NCBI RefSeq assembly: GCF_015706575.1
Contig: NW_024037070.1
Location: forward strand, 5,017,874 to 5,081,873
Direction: 5' to 3'
DNA from: Patiria miniata
Taxonomy: Eukaryota; Echinodermata; Asteroidea; Valvatida; Asterinidae
Length of the DNA: 64,000 nucleotides
In this document: positions 63,552 through 64,000 of the stretch, in pieces
How positions within the stretch are numbered: position 1 is the stretch's first letter
How the letters are laid out: the number at the start of each line of letters is the position of its first letter
Translations under genes and position numbers: made by a program
Notes under the pieces: generated by a model
The model's input: the letters and a program-made list of their open reading frames with translations, nothing else
Database searches by the model: none
Told to the model about the DNA's origin: nothing

Positions 63552-63724
63552 CCCTGCCTGTTACTCCCTGTACTGCCCAAACTGCCCTGCCTGTTACTCC
63601 CTGTACTGCCGTAAACCGCCCAGCCTGTTACTCCCTGTACTGTCCCAAACTGCCCTGCCTGTTACTCCCTGTACTGCCCCAAACTGCCCTGCCTGTTACT
63701 CCCTGTACTGCCCCAAACTGCCCC
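63552..63724 (+). repeat. 33-34 bp minisatellite, MCM4 intron 6
   Basis: Five units of CTGCCTGTTACTCCCTGTAC followed by TGCCCCAAACTGCC or a variant. Both neighbouring frames stay open but show no exon signals. Confidence 0.85.
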
Positions 63725-64000
63725 AGCATTGTACAGTTATTAGGATTCATCATGGGAATAAATTCAATGTAATACAATTTATACAATATAGTACAGGTGT
63801 TAACTGGTTAAAACTCTAGAAACTGTCTAGATTGCAAAAGTAGGGGCTGCTCCCCTCCTCCCCCCCCCCCCACTTTTTTAGCAAATAGTGAAATTTGTTC
63901 CGCCTTTCCCCTTTTGATCCCTAGTTACAGAAACTGACAGACACAAACACATTGTGTGCCCCCCCCACAAAAATTGTTTGTTTTTGTTTTTAGAAGTGTT

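Noticed and set aside
63514..63819. Open frames of repeated PVTPCTA-like words
   Set aside because: Translation of the 33-34 bp minisatellite in an MCM4 intron.

Overview
This is nuclear DNA of an animal. Genes are split by many short introns with GT/AG borders, non-coding DNA is AT-rich, and the window is crowded with short inverted-repeat transposons, tRNA-derived SINEs and minisatellites. Gene content, intron positions and the repeat style (frequent ACATGTAC and TAGGCCTA stretches) suggest a marine invertebrate deuterostome, perhaps an echinoderm such as a sea star. The species call is inference; the animal call is secure.

Five protein-coding genes can be supported. (1) 14,945-15,455, minus: first coding exon of a beta-syntrophin (split PH1 start plus PDZ). 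The rest must lie to the left, so 1-14.9 kb is probably its first intron. (2) 17,363-22,883, plus: complete six-exon mitochondrial malonyl-CoA-ACP transacylase (MCAT). (3) 32,467-49,471, minus: complete nine-coding-exon non-canonical poly(A) polymerase of the TENT4A/TENT4B (PAPD7/PAPD5) family, apparently with a long AT-rich 3' UTR reaching about 26.1 kb. (4) 52,018-55,818, minus: complete five-exon FAAP24, a DNA-binding partner of FANCM in the Fanconi anaemia core complex. (5) 58,419-63,494 and beyond the right edge, plus: N-terminal 320 codons of the replicative helicase subunit MCM4, preceded by a probable non-coding first exon and two E2F-type sites.

The layout has two divergent pairs (syntrophin/MCAT and FAAP24/MCM4) with TENT4 between them. 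MCAT acts in mitochondrial type II fatty acid synthesis, TENT4 in nuclear and cytoplasmic RNA 3'-end tailing, and FAAP24 and MCM4 in DNA repair and replication. Nothing suggests an operon or a shared pathway across all five.

The most striking material is non-genic. At least four families of roughly 250-610 bp elements sit between TTAA tetranucleotides, and one insertion into another element can be read against its empty site. The best-preserved family carries a central 24-30 bp palindrome whose two arms change together between copies. Other elements have clean 8-9 bp target duplications: one packed with GACTCGAGTC motifs, one in MCAT intron 1, and one carrying a perfect 30 bp palindrome between FAAP24 and MCM4. 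MCM4 intron 3 holds a fold-back with perfect 50 bp arms. Minisatellites include a 19 bp repeat running into the 3' end of FAAP24 and a 21 bp repeat in a TENT4 intron.
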